From: Arcticibacterium sp047623945
GTDB lineage: Bacteria > Bacteroidota > Bacteroidia > Cytophagales > Spirosomataceae
Reading direction: 5' to 3'
Assembly: GCA_047623945.1 (NCBI GenBank)
Contig: JBLHOT010000006.1
Span: forward strand, 20,673 to 84,672
Length of the DNA: 64,000 bases
The notes under the pieces are model-generated. The model searched no databases and was not told the origin of the DNA. It saw only the letters and a list, made by a program, of their open reading frames with translations. Position numbers and translations under genes: made by a program. Shown one piece after another: positions 7,234 to 15,899 of this stretch; position 1 is the first letter of the stretch, and every line of letters begins with the position of its first letter.

Positions 7234-9123
7234 ATGTTATCCTCCAAGACGAGATACTTCTATGTATTTCTTTTATTAAGCCTTTCTGTGCAGGGCCAAA
7301 ACACACTTTTTAATTTTCCTCAAAACTTCCAATTGTTTCAAAGAGATAGCTTAAGCCTAGCTCATGTGAAAATCCACGGAACGGTAAATGAAAATACTTA
7401 CGACGGAATAAGGCTTATCATTCTTCAGAACCATCAGGAATTTATAAACCAAAGGCTAGACTTAAGCACGTCAAACGAGTTTGAGTGGGACATAGAGTTA
7501 ATGGCAGGGCTTTTTGAATACGATTTTGAAATAAGACTCTTTAATGATTCGGATTCCTCAAGCCTAATGAAGGCTACCAAAGTACTTTGTGGAGACGCCT
7601 ATCTAATTTATGGGCAGTCAAATGCAGTTGCCAGTTGCTGTTTTAACGAATACAGGAATCTACCAGCTTTAAAGTTTCTGAGAAATTACATTTTTGTAGG
7701 GGAAGGCGATCCTGTTAATGGCTGGCGTGACTTGGGTATAGAGTTTGACTGGGCAGGAGGGCTTGGAGCTTGGTTGGCCAAGGATATTATTGAAAAACAG
7801 AGAATTCCAGTTCAAATAATTAATGGAGGAGTCGGTGGAATGCCCTTATCTGCCTTAGCAGAACGTGACTCTTTAGAACCAGATGATGTGAGCACGTTTT
7901 ATGGAAAATTTTTAAGACGGATAAATGATAGCCAAGTAAAGAGCGTTAAGGGCTTTTTCTTTCTTCAAGGTGAGCACGAATCAAGTTCTGGGGATACGCT
8001 CAAAATAGAGACCTACAGAGATTATTTCAAAAGCCTAATAAGAAACCTTGTTGAGGATGGTGTCAGTTTTGAGCACTTATATTTAGTTCAAACAGATATT
8101 GACAAGGACGCTGTTGCAAATTATTCTGCCGGCCGATTGAGGGAGGAGCAAAGAAAACTAAGGTATGATTACCCTAAAATACATCTGTATAGTGCTTTTG
8201 GGCATCCCCGAGGGAGTGATGGTGTTCATTATACCCAAAAAGGGTATCAGGGTATTGCAGAAGACTTATATCTAGGCATTAAGAATCATATTTATCAAGG
8301 GAAGAACCCAGCTAATGCTGAGGGCCCAATGGTAAAAAAGGTGGTTCATGACGCTAATGAGAAGACGGTAAGAATTGTGTTTGATCGAGGCCAAGAAATA
8401 GATTTGATAAATTCTATTGACTATGGACATTATCAACGAAATATCAAAGACTTCATCTTTGACGGCAACAATCAACCTTTCCTCAACTCTGTTGTTGCTT
8501 CAAATAATGAAGTGGAGTTGTTTTATTCAGGAAGATTCGTTGGTAATACATTGACGTACTTGCCCTCCTTTTTTTCAGACAATTTTAGCCTGACATATGA
8601 TGGCCCCTTAATAAAGAATCAATATGGTCTTACAGCCTTAAGCTTTAAAGACTTTGAGAAATGCACGGCTCTCCCAAAGCTAGGGCTGAGTCAGCACAAA
8701 TTAGAAAAAGGGGGCGTTTCCTTCTCTATTGTAGACTACACACTCTGTAAAAACTGTTATTTTGAAATGTATGGAAGCTCAGGTTACGATAAGCGATATC
8801 TTTTTTTAGATTCAATGTCTGCGGATACCAAAGAAGTTTTTACAGACCTATCTTGGGCCGCAAATGTTGGTCAGATTTCTCTGAAGCTTAAGGTTGTATC
8901 TCCAACTTGCGAATCTAGTTACACAGAATTTAGTTTTGTGAAATGCCCAAAAAATTTGCTGTACTATGAGCTTTCGGCGGAGTTAGAAAGTGGAGGAGTG
9001 AGTATTGAGCATAAAACCTCAAGCAATGATTTGTCAAATTTAGATTACAAAAGGGCCTCACCCAAAGCGTATAATGTCAAAGCTCCATTAGTCCTGCCCA
9101 AAATAGGGAGGTGTAGCAATTGA
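7234..9123 (+). CDS. Secreted SASA-type (sialate O-acetylesterase-like) esterase
   Basis: A 629-residue secreted protein. Start chosen at ATG 7234; a TTG two codons earlier is in frame but less likely. A signal peptide covers about 1-21 (cleavage near SVQGQ). The SGNH-like esterase domain spans about 120-360: nucleophile Ser129 in YGQSN, oxyanion segment FFFLQGEHE, and the catalytic Asp/His in SDGVHY around 330. The family removes acetyl groups from sialic acid or other glycans. The C-terminal 250 residues form beta-rich, cysteine-containing regions (CKNC, SPTC). The protein at 37647-39506 has the same architecture, so the genome keeps paralogues. The exact substrate is unknown. Confidence 0.75.
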   Translation: MLSSKTRYFYVFLLLSLSVQGQNTLFNFPQNFQLFQRDSLSLAHVKIHGTVNENTYDGIRLIILQNHQEFINQRLDLSTSNEFEWDIELMAGLFEYDFEIRLFNDSDSSSLMKATKVLCGDAYLIYGQSNAVASCCFNEYRNLPALKFLRNYIFVGEGDPVNGWRDLGIEFDWAGGLGAWLAKDIIEKQRIPVQIINGGVGGMPLSALAERDSLEPDDVSTFYGKFLRRINDSQVKSVKGFFFLQGEHESSSGDTLKIETYRDYFKSLIRNLVEDGVSFEHLYLVQTDIDKDAVANYSAGRLREEQRKLRYDYPKIHLYSAFGHPRGSDGVHYTQKGYQGIAEDLYLGIKNHIYQGKNPANAEGPMVKKVVHDANEKTVRIVFDRGQEIDLINSIDYGHYQRNIKDFIFDGNNQPFLNSVVASNNEVELFYSGRFVGNTLTYLPSFFSDNFSLTYDGPLIKNQYGLTALSFKDFEKCTALPKLGLSQHKLEKGGVSFSIVDYTLCKNCYFEMYGSSGYDKRYLFLDSMSADTKEVFTDLSWAANVGQISLKLKVVSPTCESSYTEFSFVKCPKNLLYYELSAELESGGVSIEHKTSSNDLSNLDYKRASPKAYNVKAPLVLPKIGRCSN

Positions 9124-9150
9124 TATTTAAGCTAATTAGCTACTTTTGTA
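9120..9150 (+). promoter_or_regulatory. Promoter of fabI
   Basis: A -7 element TACTTTTG at 9141-9148 with TTG at 9120-9122 (18-bp spacing). The -33 element overlaps the stop codon of the preceding esterase gene, so fabI is transcribed independently of it. Confidence 0.6.
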
Positions 9151-9171
9151 CTTAAACAATGGATACAAAAT

Positions 9172-9993
9172 ATGTCATACGGTTTACTAAAAGGTAAAAA
9201 AGGAATTATTTCTGGAGCATTAGATGAAAATTCAATAGCCTGGAAAACAGCAATTAAAGCTCATGAAGAGGGAGCCCAAATTGTGTTGACCAATGCCCCA
9301 ATAGCCATGCGAATGGGTAAAATCAATGAATTAGCAAAGCAAATAGGTGCGGAGATCGTTCCAGCTGATGCTACGTCTATTGAAGATTTAGAAAACCTTT
9401 ACACCAAATCTGTAGAAATTCTTGGAGGTAAAATGGATTTTGTTTTACACTCTATTGGCATGTCACCTAATATTAGAAAAGGTAGAGAATACGGTGATTT
9501 GAACTACGACTGGTTTCAGAAAAGCCTTGATATTTCTGCATTGTCTTTTCATAAGTTTATGCAGGTGGGAGAAAAACTTGATGCACTTAACGACTGGGGC
9601 TCTATTGTGGGCTTGTCTTATATAGCAGCTCAAAAAACATTTCCTTTTTATACTGATATGGCAGATGCCAAAGCTGTACTGGAGTCTATCGCAAGAGGAT
9701 ATGGTTATAGATTAGGCAAATCCAAGAAAATAAGAGTAAATACTATTTCACAATCACCTACTGTTACTACTGCCGGTGCAGGGATTGGTGGCTTTAATTC
9801 TTTCTTTGACTTTGCAGAGAAAATGTCACCTTTAGGAAACGCCACAGCCGAAGATTGTGCTAATTATGTCGTGATGTTGTTTTCGGACTTAACTAAAATG
9901 GTTACGATGCAAAACCTTTATCATGATGGTGGATATTCGTCAACAGGAATATCGGAAGAAATCATAGAAATGATGAATGCCGAATCAAAGTAG
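9172..9993 (+). CDS. fabI: Enoyl-[acyl-carrier-protein] reductase (NADH), FabI type
   Basis: A 273-residue cytoplasmic enzyme that reduces trans-2-enoyl-ACP in the last step of each fatty-acid elongation cycle. The atypical SDR signature of FabI is present: GxxxxxSIAW nucleotide-binding region (SGALDENSIAW, 14-24), SIGMSP, and the catalytic Y-x6-K (Y160, K167, in FYTDMADAK). Length is normal; FabI proteins are about 260-275 residues. It has its own promoter and a terminator and so forms a single-gene unit. No second enoyl reductase is seen in the window. Confidence 0.95.
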   Translation: MSYGLLKGKKGIISGALDENSIAWKTAIKAHEEGAQIVLTNAPIAMRMGKINELAKQIGAEIVPADATSIEDLENLYTKSVEILGGKMDFVLHSIGMSPNIRKGREYGDLNYDWFQKSLDISALSFHKFMQVGEKLDALNDWGSIVGLSYIAAQKTFPFYTDMADAKAVLESIARGYGYRLGKSKKIRVNTISQSPTVTTAGAGIGGFNSFFDFAEKMSPLGNATAEDCANYVVMLFSDLTKMVTMQNLYHDGGYSSTGISEEIIEMMNAESK

Positions 9994-10011
9994 GTTTCAT
10001 TTTAACGAAGA

Positions 10012-10050
10012 AAAGGCTGTCTCAATATTTTTGGGACAACCTTTTTGTTT
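10012..10050 (+). terminator. Terminator after fabI
   Basis: The hairpin AGGCTGTCTC / GGGACAACCT (two G-U pairs, loop AATATTTTT) is followed by a T-run. It sits between convergent fabI and the dipeptidase and could also help end transcription from the other side. Confidence 0.65.
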
Positions 10051-10064
10051 AAGTGCCTTCTTGT

Positions 10065-11255
10065 TTAGTTGGCGGCGGCGTAATCAAGCGTTTTTTGCCA
10101 TACGCGGAAAAGGTTATCAGAGCATATCTTTTTAATATCTTTTTTGGAATAGCCTCTTTCCATTAATAGTTTGATGATGTTTGGATAGTCAGAAACATCT
10201 TTTAAACCCGTAGGAAGAGAATCACCCACACCGTCAAAGTCTGAACCAAGCCCCACATGATCTATCCCTGCCAGAGAAACGACTCTGTCTATGTGATCTA
10301 CTACTTTTTCAACATCTGCAAATGCCAGAGGGTGCGTTTTATTAAAGGATTCTATGATAGGTTTAGCGGCTTCATCACTATCCTTAAGTCCTTTCTCTTC
10401 CAGTATTTTTAAAAGAGCCCCACCATTTGCGTTTCTTATTTTTTGAACTTCCCCGTCTATAAAAGTAGAGCCAAAATTTATCATGATTACTCCACCGTTT
10501 TCTTTAAGGGTTTTAATCATATCGTCTGACATGTTTCTCTCAAAACCAGGAGTAAAATATCTTACCGAAGAGTGAGAAGCGATGACGGGAATAGGGCTCA
10601 GTTTTATGACATCATAAAAGGTGCTGTCAGAAACATGAGAGATATCTATCATAATGCCCTCTTTGGCCATTTCCGTCACTACCTGTTCTCCGAAAGGACT
10701 TAGGCCCTGCCACAAACGCGTGGTGTCATAAGATGAATCACAGATATGGTTGGAGAGAGAGTGAGTTAAGGTAACATAACTAATACCTCTTTTCTTAAAG
10801 TAGGCCACATCGCTGATATCATTTATTGGTGAGCCATTTTCCATACCCATGGGCAAGGCTATCTTACCTTTCTTAAAGGTATTTCTCACATCTTCCGGAC
10901 TTTTTGCTATTTCAAAATAGTCAGGATTTTCATCTGCTATATAAGTAATCATATTTATAAGGCTATCTGCCAATAACCTTCCTTCTTCAGGATTTAGTGC
11001 TGCCGGAATATAAATGGACATAAAAGGAGCATCTAGCCCGCCCTTTTTTGCTCTTTTATAATCAAAGTCTCCTTCTTCTGAAGAGACGGGTATTCCTGTG
11101 AATTCTTTCGTCAATTGAAAGTTTTTGACCTTTAGTCTATATGGCAAGTCCACATGGCCGTCTGTAATGATGTATTTATATGCGAGCTTTTCAGCCTTGT
11201 TTTGCGAGAAGCCAAAGAATGGTAATAAGAGAAGTGCTAGAGTCAATTTTTTCAT
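10065..11255 (-). CDS. Secreted membrane-dipeptidase (M19 family)
   Basis: A 396-residue zinc dipeptidase with signal peptide (MKKLTLALLLLPFFGFSQ). The binuclear zinc ligands of the renal dipeptidase family are visible: H34 and D36 in DGHVD, the glutamate in MGMENGSPI, the histidines in DISHVSDS and IASHSSVR, and the late GSDFDGVG. M19 enzymes cleave dipeptides, including D-amino-acid-containing ones, so a periplasmic role in peptide scavenging or wall turnover is likely. It is monocistronic and lies opposite fabI with a 71-bp gap holding the fabI terminator. Confidence 0.9.
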   Translation of the reverse strand: MKKLTLALLLLPFFGFSQNKAEKLAYKYIITDGHVDLPYRLKVKNFQLTKEFTGIPVSSEEGDFDYKRAKKGGLDAPFMSIYIPAALNPEEGRLLADSLINMITYIADENPDYFEIAKSPEDVRNTFKKGKIALPMGMENGSPINDISDVAYFKKRGISYVTLTHSLSNHICDSSYDTTRLWQGLSPFGEQVVTEMAKEGIMIDISHVSDSTFYDVIKLSPIPVIASHSSVRYFTPGFERNMSDDMIKTLKENGGVIMINFGSTFIDGEVQKIRNANGGALLKILEEKGLKDSDEAAKPIIESFNKTHPLAFADVEKVVDHIDRVVSLAGIDHVGLGSDFDGVGDSLPTGLKDVSDYPNIIKLLMERGYSKKDIKKICSDNLFRVWQKTLDYAAAN

Positions 11256-11419
11256 ATTAGAAATGAGTGCATTGGGTTAGATTGCTAAAGGTTCAATAAA
11301 AATAATGACAAACATCACTAGAATAGTACTAAAATATGGGTTCTGGGTATAATATTTCTTAGAAAAGTGTTGTAAAAATCTTTTGAACTAACTTATTTGC
11401 TGAACAATTCCAATATTTA

Positions 11420-11431
11420 GCGAATATTCGC
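11420..11431. promoter_or_regulatory. 12-bp perfect palindrome in the ilvD leader
   Basis: GCGAATATTCGC reads the same on both strands and ends 20 bp before the ilvD start. The position fits an operator or leader structure for the ilv cluster. No regulator can be named. Confidence 0.35.
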
Positions 11432-11451
11432 AACCAGCGAAAAGTATTATT

Positions 11452-13137
11452 ATGGCAGACAATCTTAATAAATTCAGTAAAACACTAACACAAGAGGTCA
11501 GTAATCCTGCGGCTCAAGCCATGCTCTACGCTATCGGCATGACAGAAGAGGACATGAAGAAACCTCAAATTGGTATTGCCAGTACAGGTTATGAAGGAAA
11601 CCCATGTAATATTCATTTGAATGGACTTTCTGTTCATGTCAAAAAGGGAATTCAAGCTAATGACATGGTTGGCCTCATCTTTCATACTATTGGTGTGTCA
11701 GATGGTATGACTAATGGAAATGACGGCATGAGCTTTTCATTGCCGAGTAGAGATATCATTGCAGATTCTATAGAAAACGTCGTAGCCGCTCAGTGGTATG
11801 ATGGCGTAATAGCTGTAGTAGGGTGTGATAAAAATATGCCCGGAGCCATCATGGCTATGGCTAGACTGAACCGTCCTAGCATTATGATGTATGGCGGTAC
11901 TGTAAGAACAGGAAACTGGAAGGGAAAAAAGCTAGATATCGTTTCTGCATTTGAGGCCTATGGCCAAAAAGTAGCTGGAACAATAAGTGAAGAAGATTAT
12001 AAAGGGATTATTCAAAACTCAATACCGGGCCAAGGTGCTTGTGGAGGTATGTACACGGCCAATACCATGGCTTCTTCTATTGAAGCTTTAGGATTAAGCA
12101 TGCCTTATAATGCTACGTACCCAGCCACTCATGAAGGTAAAACGCAGGAATGCATTGATTTAGGGGCGGCTATGAAAAACCTTTTGGAGAAACAAATTCT
12201 TCCGAAAGACATCATCACAAAAAAATCTTTAGAAAACGCCTTGACGATTGTTATGGCATTGGGTGGTTCTACGAATGCTGTATTGCATTATTTGGCCATA
12301 GCCCATTCGGCTAGAATTCCATTAACCATGGATGATATTCAGGTGGTATCTGATAGAACTCCTTTCATAGCGGACTTGAAACCTTCTGGAAAATACTTTA
12401 TGGAGGATATTATGGAGCTAGGTGGAGTGCCTGCTATTATGAAATACCTTCATAAGAAAGGTTTAATCCACGGAGATTGTATGACAGTAACGGGTAATAC
12501 AGTTGCAGATAATTTGGAGTCAGCTCCTGATTTGGACTTTAGTGCCCAGTCTATAATAAGACCTTTAGAGGATCCAATAAAGCCTTCTGGTCATATTCAA
12601 ATCATGTATGGTAATCTTGCCGTGAATGGTGGCGTTGCCAAAATTACGGGTAAGGAAGGGACGAAATTCGAAGGGCCTGCCAAAGTTTGTGATAAAGAGG
12701 AAGATATGTTAGAGGCTTTTGCGAAAGGCGAAATAAAGGCGGGTCAAGTAGTGGTTATACGTTATGAGGGTCCACGTGGAGGTCCAGGAATGCCAGAAAT
12801 GCTAAAGCCAACATCCTCTGTTATGGGTGCAGGCCTTGGAGATAAAGTCGCTATGATTACAGACGGCCGCTTTTCAGGCGGTACACATGGTTTTGTGGTA
12901 GGTCATATATCTCCTGAGGCTTACGATGGTGGCACTATTGCTTTTGTGGAAGATGGTGACTTGATAACCATTGACACAGATAGTAGAGAGCTTACCCTTC
13001 ATGTTTCTGATGAGATTTTGGCCGAAAGACGTAAAAGCTGGAAGCCTTTAACGCCACCGTTTATTGAGCAAGGCGTTTTGAGAAAGTACTTTAAAACAGT
13101 TTCTGCAGCCCACGAAGGCTGTGTAACAGATAAATAA
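11452..13137 (+). CDS. ilvD: Dihydroxy-acid dehydratase
   Basis: A 561-residue enzyme of valine/isoleucine synthesis that dehydrates 2,3-dihydroxy acids to 2-keto acids. The iron-sulfur and metal motifs are all present: C52 in NPCN, C125 in GCDKNMPG, the cysteine in GQGACGGMYTANTM near 197, and late GGPGMPEM and GRFSGGT. Length fits the family. It is the first gene of ilvD-ilvB-(insert)-ilvN; ilvB follows after 23 bp. The 196-bp upstream region contains a short perfect palindrome but no T-box or recognised riboswitch. Confidence 0.97.
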   Translation: MADNLNKFSKTLTQEVSNPAAQAMLYAIGMTEEDMKKPQIGIASTGYEGNPCNIHLNGLSVHVKKGIQANDMVGLIFHTIGVSDGMTNGNDGMSFSLPSRDIIADSIENVVAAQWYDGVIAVVGCDKNMPGAIMAMARLNRPSIMMYGGTVRTGNWKGKKLDIVSAFEAYGQKVAGTISEEDYKGIIQNSIPGQGACGGMYTANTMASSIEALGLSMPYNATYPATHEGKTQECIDLGAAMKNLLEKQILPKDIITKKSLENALTIVMALGGSTNAVLHYLAIAHSARIPLTMDDIQVVSDRTPFIADLKPSGKYFMEDIMELGGVPAIMKYLHKKGLIHGDCMTVTGNTVADNLESAPDLDFSAQSIIRPLEDPIKPSGHIQIMYGNLAVNGGVAKITGKEGTKFEGPAKVCDKEEDMLEAFAKGEIKAGQVVVIRYEGPRGGPGMPEMLKPTSSVMGAGLGDKVAMITDGRFSGGTHGFVVGHISPEAYDGGTIAFVEDGDLITIDTDSRELTLHVSDEILAERRKSWKPLTPPFIEQGVLRKYFKTVSAAHEGCVTDK

Positions 13138-13160
13138 TTTATCAATAAAACAATACGACC

Positions 13161-14900
13161 ATGGACCAAGTTGTAGAAATCATGGAAGAAGAAGCGAAGA
13201 TTTCTGAGCCTAAAATCATCTCTGGAAGTCAGGCTCTTATGGAGTGCTTCTTACAAGAAAATGTAGATACCATTTTTGGCTATCCTGGTGGAGCCATTAT
13301 GCCTATTTATGATGCTCTGTATGATTACATGGACAGAATAGAGCATATTCTAGTCCGCCATGAGCAGGGTGCGTCTCATGCGGCAGAAGGTTATGCAAGA
13401 AGTAGCGGAAGAGTAGGAGTTTGTATGGCTACCTCTGGCCCAGGTGCTACTAATTTAGTTACGGGTATAGCAGATGCTATTATTGACTGCACACCTATGG
13501 TGGCTATAACCGGCCAAGTAGCTTCTAACTTACTTGGAACAGACGCTTTTCAAGAGACTGATGTAATTGGAATAACGGCACCCGTTTGTAAGTGGAATTA
13601 TCAGATAGTGGATCCTGATGAAATTCCAGCGATTATGGCTAAGGCATTTTACATTGCCAGAGCAGGAAAGCCAGGTCCGGTATTGATAGACATAACTAAA
13701 GATGCTCAAATAGCATTAATGACTAAGCCTTTTGAATATAAAAAAGTCGAAGGCTTGCCTGGATATCACCCAAGAAGAGTTCCAAAAATGGAACAGGTAC
13801 AGAAGGCGGCAGAATTAATCAATAATGCCAAGAAGCCCTATATTTTGGTAGGGCATGGTGTTTTGATTTCTGAGGCCATGGAGGAGTTCAGAGAACTGGT
13901 AGAAAAAGGTGACATTCCTGTAGGAAGTACACTTTTAGGGCTTTCAGCATTATCCATTGAGCATCCGAACTACATGGGTTGGTTAGGTATGCATGGCATG
14001 TATGCACCTAATGTAATGACAGATGAGTGTGATGTTCTTATTGCTATAGGAATGCGTTTTGATGACAGAGTTACTGGCGATGCTAACCTTTTTGCAAAGC
14101 AGGCTAAGATAGTTCACTTTGAAATTGACCCAGCGGAAATAGACAAAATCAAAAGAGCAGAAGCTCCAGTTGTTGGTGACGCCAGAGAAGCGTTGAAACT
14201 TTTGAATCCTTTAATTGAGAAAAAAGATCGATCTTCTTGGAAAAAAGAATTTAGAGATTTGGAGGCTGCGGAATATGAGGCCGTTACAGCCAGAGACCTA
14301 AAGGGCGAAGGTAAAATTAAAATGGCCGAAGTGGTTAGAATGGTTTCTGACAAAACCAACGGCGAAGCCTGTGTGGTAGTCGATGTAGGGCAGCATCAAA
14401 TGGTAACAGCTAGATATTATGATTTCAAAAAACCACATTCTTATATAGCTTCTGGTGGTTTAGGAACCATGGGTTTTGCCCTTCCAGCAGCTTTTGGTGC
14501 CAAAATGGGAGCACCTGAAAGAGATGTAATTGCCTTTATTGGTGATGGATGTTTCCAGATGACTATTCAGGAACTAGGAACAATAGCTCAAAAGGGCTTA
14601 CCTGTTAAAATTATCATTTTGAATAATAATTTCTTGGGTATGGTGCGTCAATGGCAGCAACTGTTTTTTGACAAAAGGTATTCATTTGTTGAATTACAAA
14701 ATCCGGACTTTATAATGATTGGCAAGGGGTTTGGAATTGACGGTCATAAATGTGAAGATAGAGTAGATTTAGCTTCATCTATTGATAAGCTTTTAAATTC
14801 AGAAGGGTCATATTTATTGGAAGTGGTTTGTGAAAAAGAAGAAAACGTGTTCCCGATGGTACCATCTGGAGGTAGTGTTTCTGAGATACGTTTGAAGTAA
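13161..14900 (+). CDS. ilvB: Acetolactate synthase, large (catalytic) subunit
   Basis: A 579-residue ThDP-dependent enzyme that condenses pyruvate with pyruvate or 2-ketobutyrate. The catalytic glutamate is E68 in RHEQGASHAAEGYAR. The FAD/central domain follows, and the C-terminal ThDP motif starts at GDGCFQMT (about 461) and ends NNNFLGMVRQWQ. An N-terminal extension of about 20 residues precedes SGSQALMECF. It needs the IlvN regulatory subunit, whose gene would normally follow directly. Here the two are separated by the four-helix-bundle element. Confidence 0.96.
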   Translation: MDQVVEIMEEEAKISEPKIISGSQALMECFLQENVDTIFGYPGGAIMPIYDALYDYMDRIEHILVRHEQGASHAAEGYARSSGRVGVCMATSGPGATNLVTGIADAIIDCTPMVAITGQVASNLLGTDAFQETDVIGITAPVCKWNYQIVDPDEIPAIMAKAFYIARAGKPGPVLIDITKDAQIALMTKPFEYKKVEGLPGYHPRRVPKMEQVQKAAELINNAKKPYILVGHGVLISEAMEEFRELVEKGDIPVGSTLLGLSALSIEHPNYMGWLGMHGMYAPNVMTDECDVLIAIGMRFDDRVTGDANLFAKQAKIVHFEIDPAEIDKIKRAEAPVVGDAREALKLLNPLIEKKDRSSWKKEFRDLEAAEYEAVTARDLKGEGKIKMAEVVRMVSDKTNGEACVVVDVGQHQMVTARYYDFKKPHSYIASGGLGTMGFALPAAFGAKMGAPERDVIAFIGDGCFQMTIQELGTIAQKGLPVKIIILNNNFLGMVRQWQQLFFDKRYSFVELQNPDFIMIGKGFGIDGHKCEDRVDLASSIDKLLNSEGSYLLEVVCEKEENVFPMVPSGGSVSEIRLK

Positions 14901-14901
14901 G

Positions 14902-14943
14902 CTTTTCGATAATGGATATTCGAGTATTGGATATTAGTTGATT
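14902..14943 (+). repeat. Left inverted-repeat arm of the IVS-like element
   Basis: Begins 1 bp after the ilvB stop. It carries CTTTTCGATA and TCGAGTATTGGATATT, both complementary to the right arm. A 6-bp difference between the two blocks makes the repeat imperfect. Confidence 0.7.
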
Positions 14944-14945
14944 AT

Positions 14946-15305
14946 ATGAAATCGTATCAAGACCTTGATGTTTGGAAGAAAAGTCGAAAACTTGTATCTG
15001 AAATTTATCAAATTACAAATAGCTTTCCTGATAGCGAAAAATTTGGATTGGTGTCTCAAATGCGTAGAGCAAGTGTTTCAATACCGTCTAATTTAGCTGA
15101 GGGTCATGGGAGAAGATATAATAAAGAAAAAGTAAGATTTATTCTTATTTCGAGAGGGTCAATCTATGAATTAGAAACTCAGCTGTATTTGAGTTATGAT
15201 TTAGGCTTTATTGAAGAGGATAGAATGAATGAGGTTTTAGAATTAAGTAAGGATGTTAAGTTGATGATGGGTGGTCTAATAAAGTTTTTAAAGAAACAGG
15301 ACTAA
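14946..15305 (+). CDS. Four-helix bundle protein (S23 / 23S rRNA intervening-sequence protein family)
   Basis: A 119-residue protein with the full family pattern: YQDLDVWKKSRKLV at the start, FGLVSQMRRASVSIPSNLAEG in the middle (42-62), then RFILISRGSIYELETQL (75-91), and a last helix ending KFLKKQD. It should fold as a four-helix bundle that forms pentamers, as described for related IVS proteins. RNA binding or a role in spread of the element has been proposed, but the function is not established. It lies within an amino-acid operon rather than an rRNA gene and is tightly bracketed by inverted repeats. It has no role in branched-chain synthesis that I can infer. Confidence 0.9.
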   Translation: MKSYQDLDVWKKSRKLVSEIYQITNSFPDSEKFGLVSQMRRASVSIPSNLAEGHGRRYNKEKVRFILISRGSIYELETQLYLSYDLGFIEEDRMNEVLELSKDVKLMMGGLIKFLKKQD

Positions 15306-15347
15306 TATCTATTAATCGAATATCTAATACTCGAGAATATCGAAAAG
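15303..15347 (+). repeat. Right inverted-repeat arm of the IVS-like element
   Basis: Starts at the stop codon of the four-helix-bundle gene and ends 5 bp before the ilvN ATG. It is complementary to 14902-14943 in two blocks of 10 and 15/16 bp. Confidence 0.7.
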
Positions 15348-15352
15348 AAAAA

Positions 15353-15889
15353 ATGAAAGCATATACCATATGCGTATTTACGGAAAATAGCATCGGCTTG
15401 TTAAACAAGATTACGATCATTTTCACACGCAGAAGATTGAATATTGAAAGCCTTACAGTTTCTGAGACGGAGAGAAAAGGTGTTTCACGCTTTACTATTG
15501 TTATAAAACATGAGGAACGCGAGGCCGTAGAAAAGCTAGTAAGACAGATTAGAAAAGTGGTGGAGGTGTTAGCCGTTTTTGGTTACCTCGATGAAGATAT
15601 CGTTTTTAACGAAATTGCGATGTATAAAATCCCAACGCCGCTAGATTCTAATACTATTGATATGGAAACCATCAATCGAGTTCACAAGGCCTATTTGGTT
15701 TACTGGGGCCTAGATTACATGGTGTTACAGAAGACGGGAACAGAAGAGGAGATTTTTGATTTCTTCAAGTACATTAAGCCTTTCGGGATATTAGAATTTA
15801 TCCGTTCTGGAAGGATTGCGGTAGGAAAAACACCAAAAGGATTGGTGGAGTATCTTCCAGAAGATACCGAGTGGGAGTATTTGGTTTAA
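15353..15889 (+). CDS. ilvN: Acetolactate synthase, small (regulatory) subunit
   Basis: A 178-residue regulatory partner of IlvB. The N-terminal ACT domain (1-75) shows the family pattern AYTICVFTENSIGLLNKIT and RRRLNIESLTVSETE, the valine-binding region. The C-terminal half (about 90-175) is the second, activating domain. Length is normal. Its ATG lies 5 bp after the inverted-repeat element, so its translation may be affected if the element RNA folds or is processed. It normally sits just after ilvB. Confidence 0.95.
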   Translation: MKAYTICVFTENSIGLLNKITIIFTRRRLNIESLTVSETERKGVSRFTIVIKHEEREAVEKLVRQIRKVVEVLAVFGYLDEDIVFNEIAMYKIPTPLDSNTIDMETINRVHKAYLVYWGLDYMVLQKTGTEEEIFDFFKYIKPFGILEFIRSGRIAVGKTPKGLVEYLPEDTEWEYLV

Positions 15890-15899
15890 ATAGGGTTAT

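Larger units (their letters stand above)
14902..15347 (+). mobile_element. IVS-like element: four-helix-bundle gene between long inverted repeats
   Basis: A 446-bp unit consisting of an inverted-repeat arm, one ORF and the opposite arm. The outer arms CTTTTCGATA (14902-14911) and TATCGAAAAG (15338-15347) are exact complements. The inner arms 14920-14935 and 15319-15334 match at 15 of 16 positions, the odd one being a G-U pair. The ORF starts 2 bp after the left arm and its stop lies in the right arm. Removing the unit leaves ilvB TAA, then GAAAAA, then ilvN ATG, a typical operon junction. In RNA the arms could form a long stem with the ORF in the loop, like the intervening sequences of 23S rRNA whose proteins belong to the same family. 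Mobility is inferred, not shown. Confidence 0.65.

Noticed and set aside
7089..7313. 74-codon plus-strand ORF across the tRNA-His region
   Set aside because: It runs through the tRNA and its terminator; the tRNA fully explains the sequence.
11256..11451. T-box or attenuator peptide before ilvD
   Set aside because: No T-box bulge sequence, no Ile/Val/Leu-rich leader ORF and no terminator hairpin were found.
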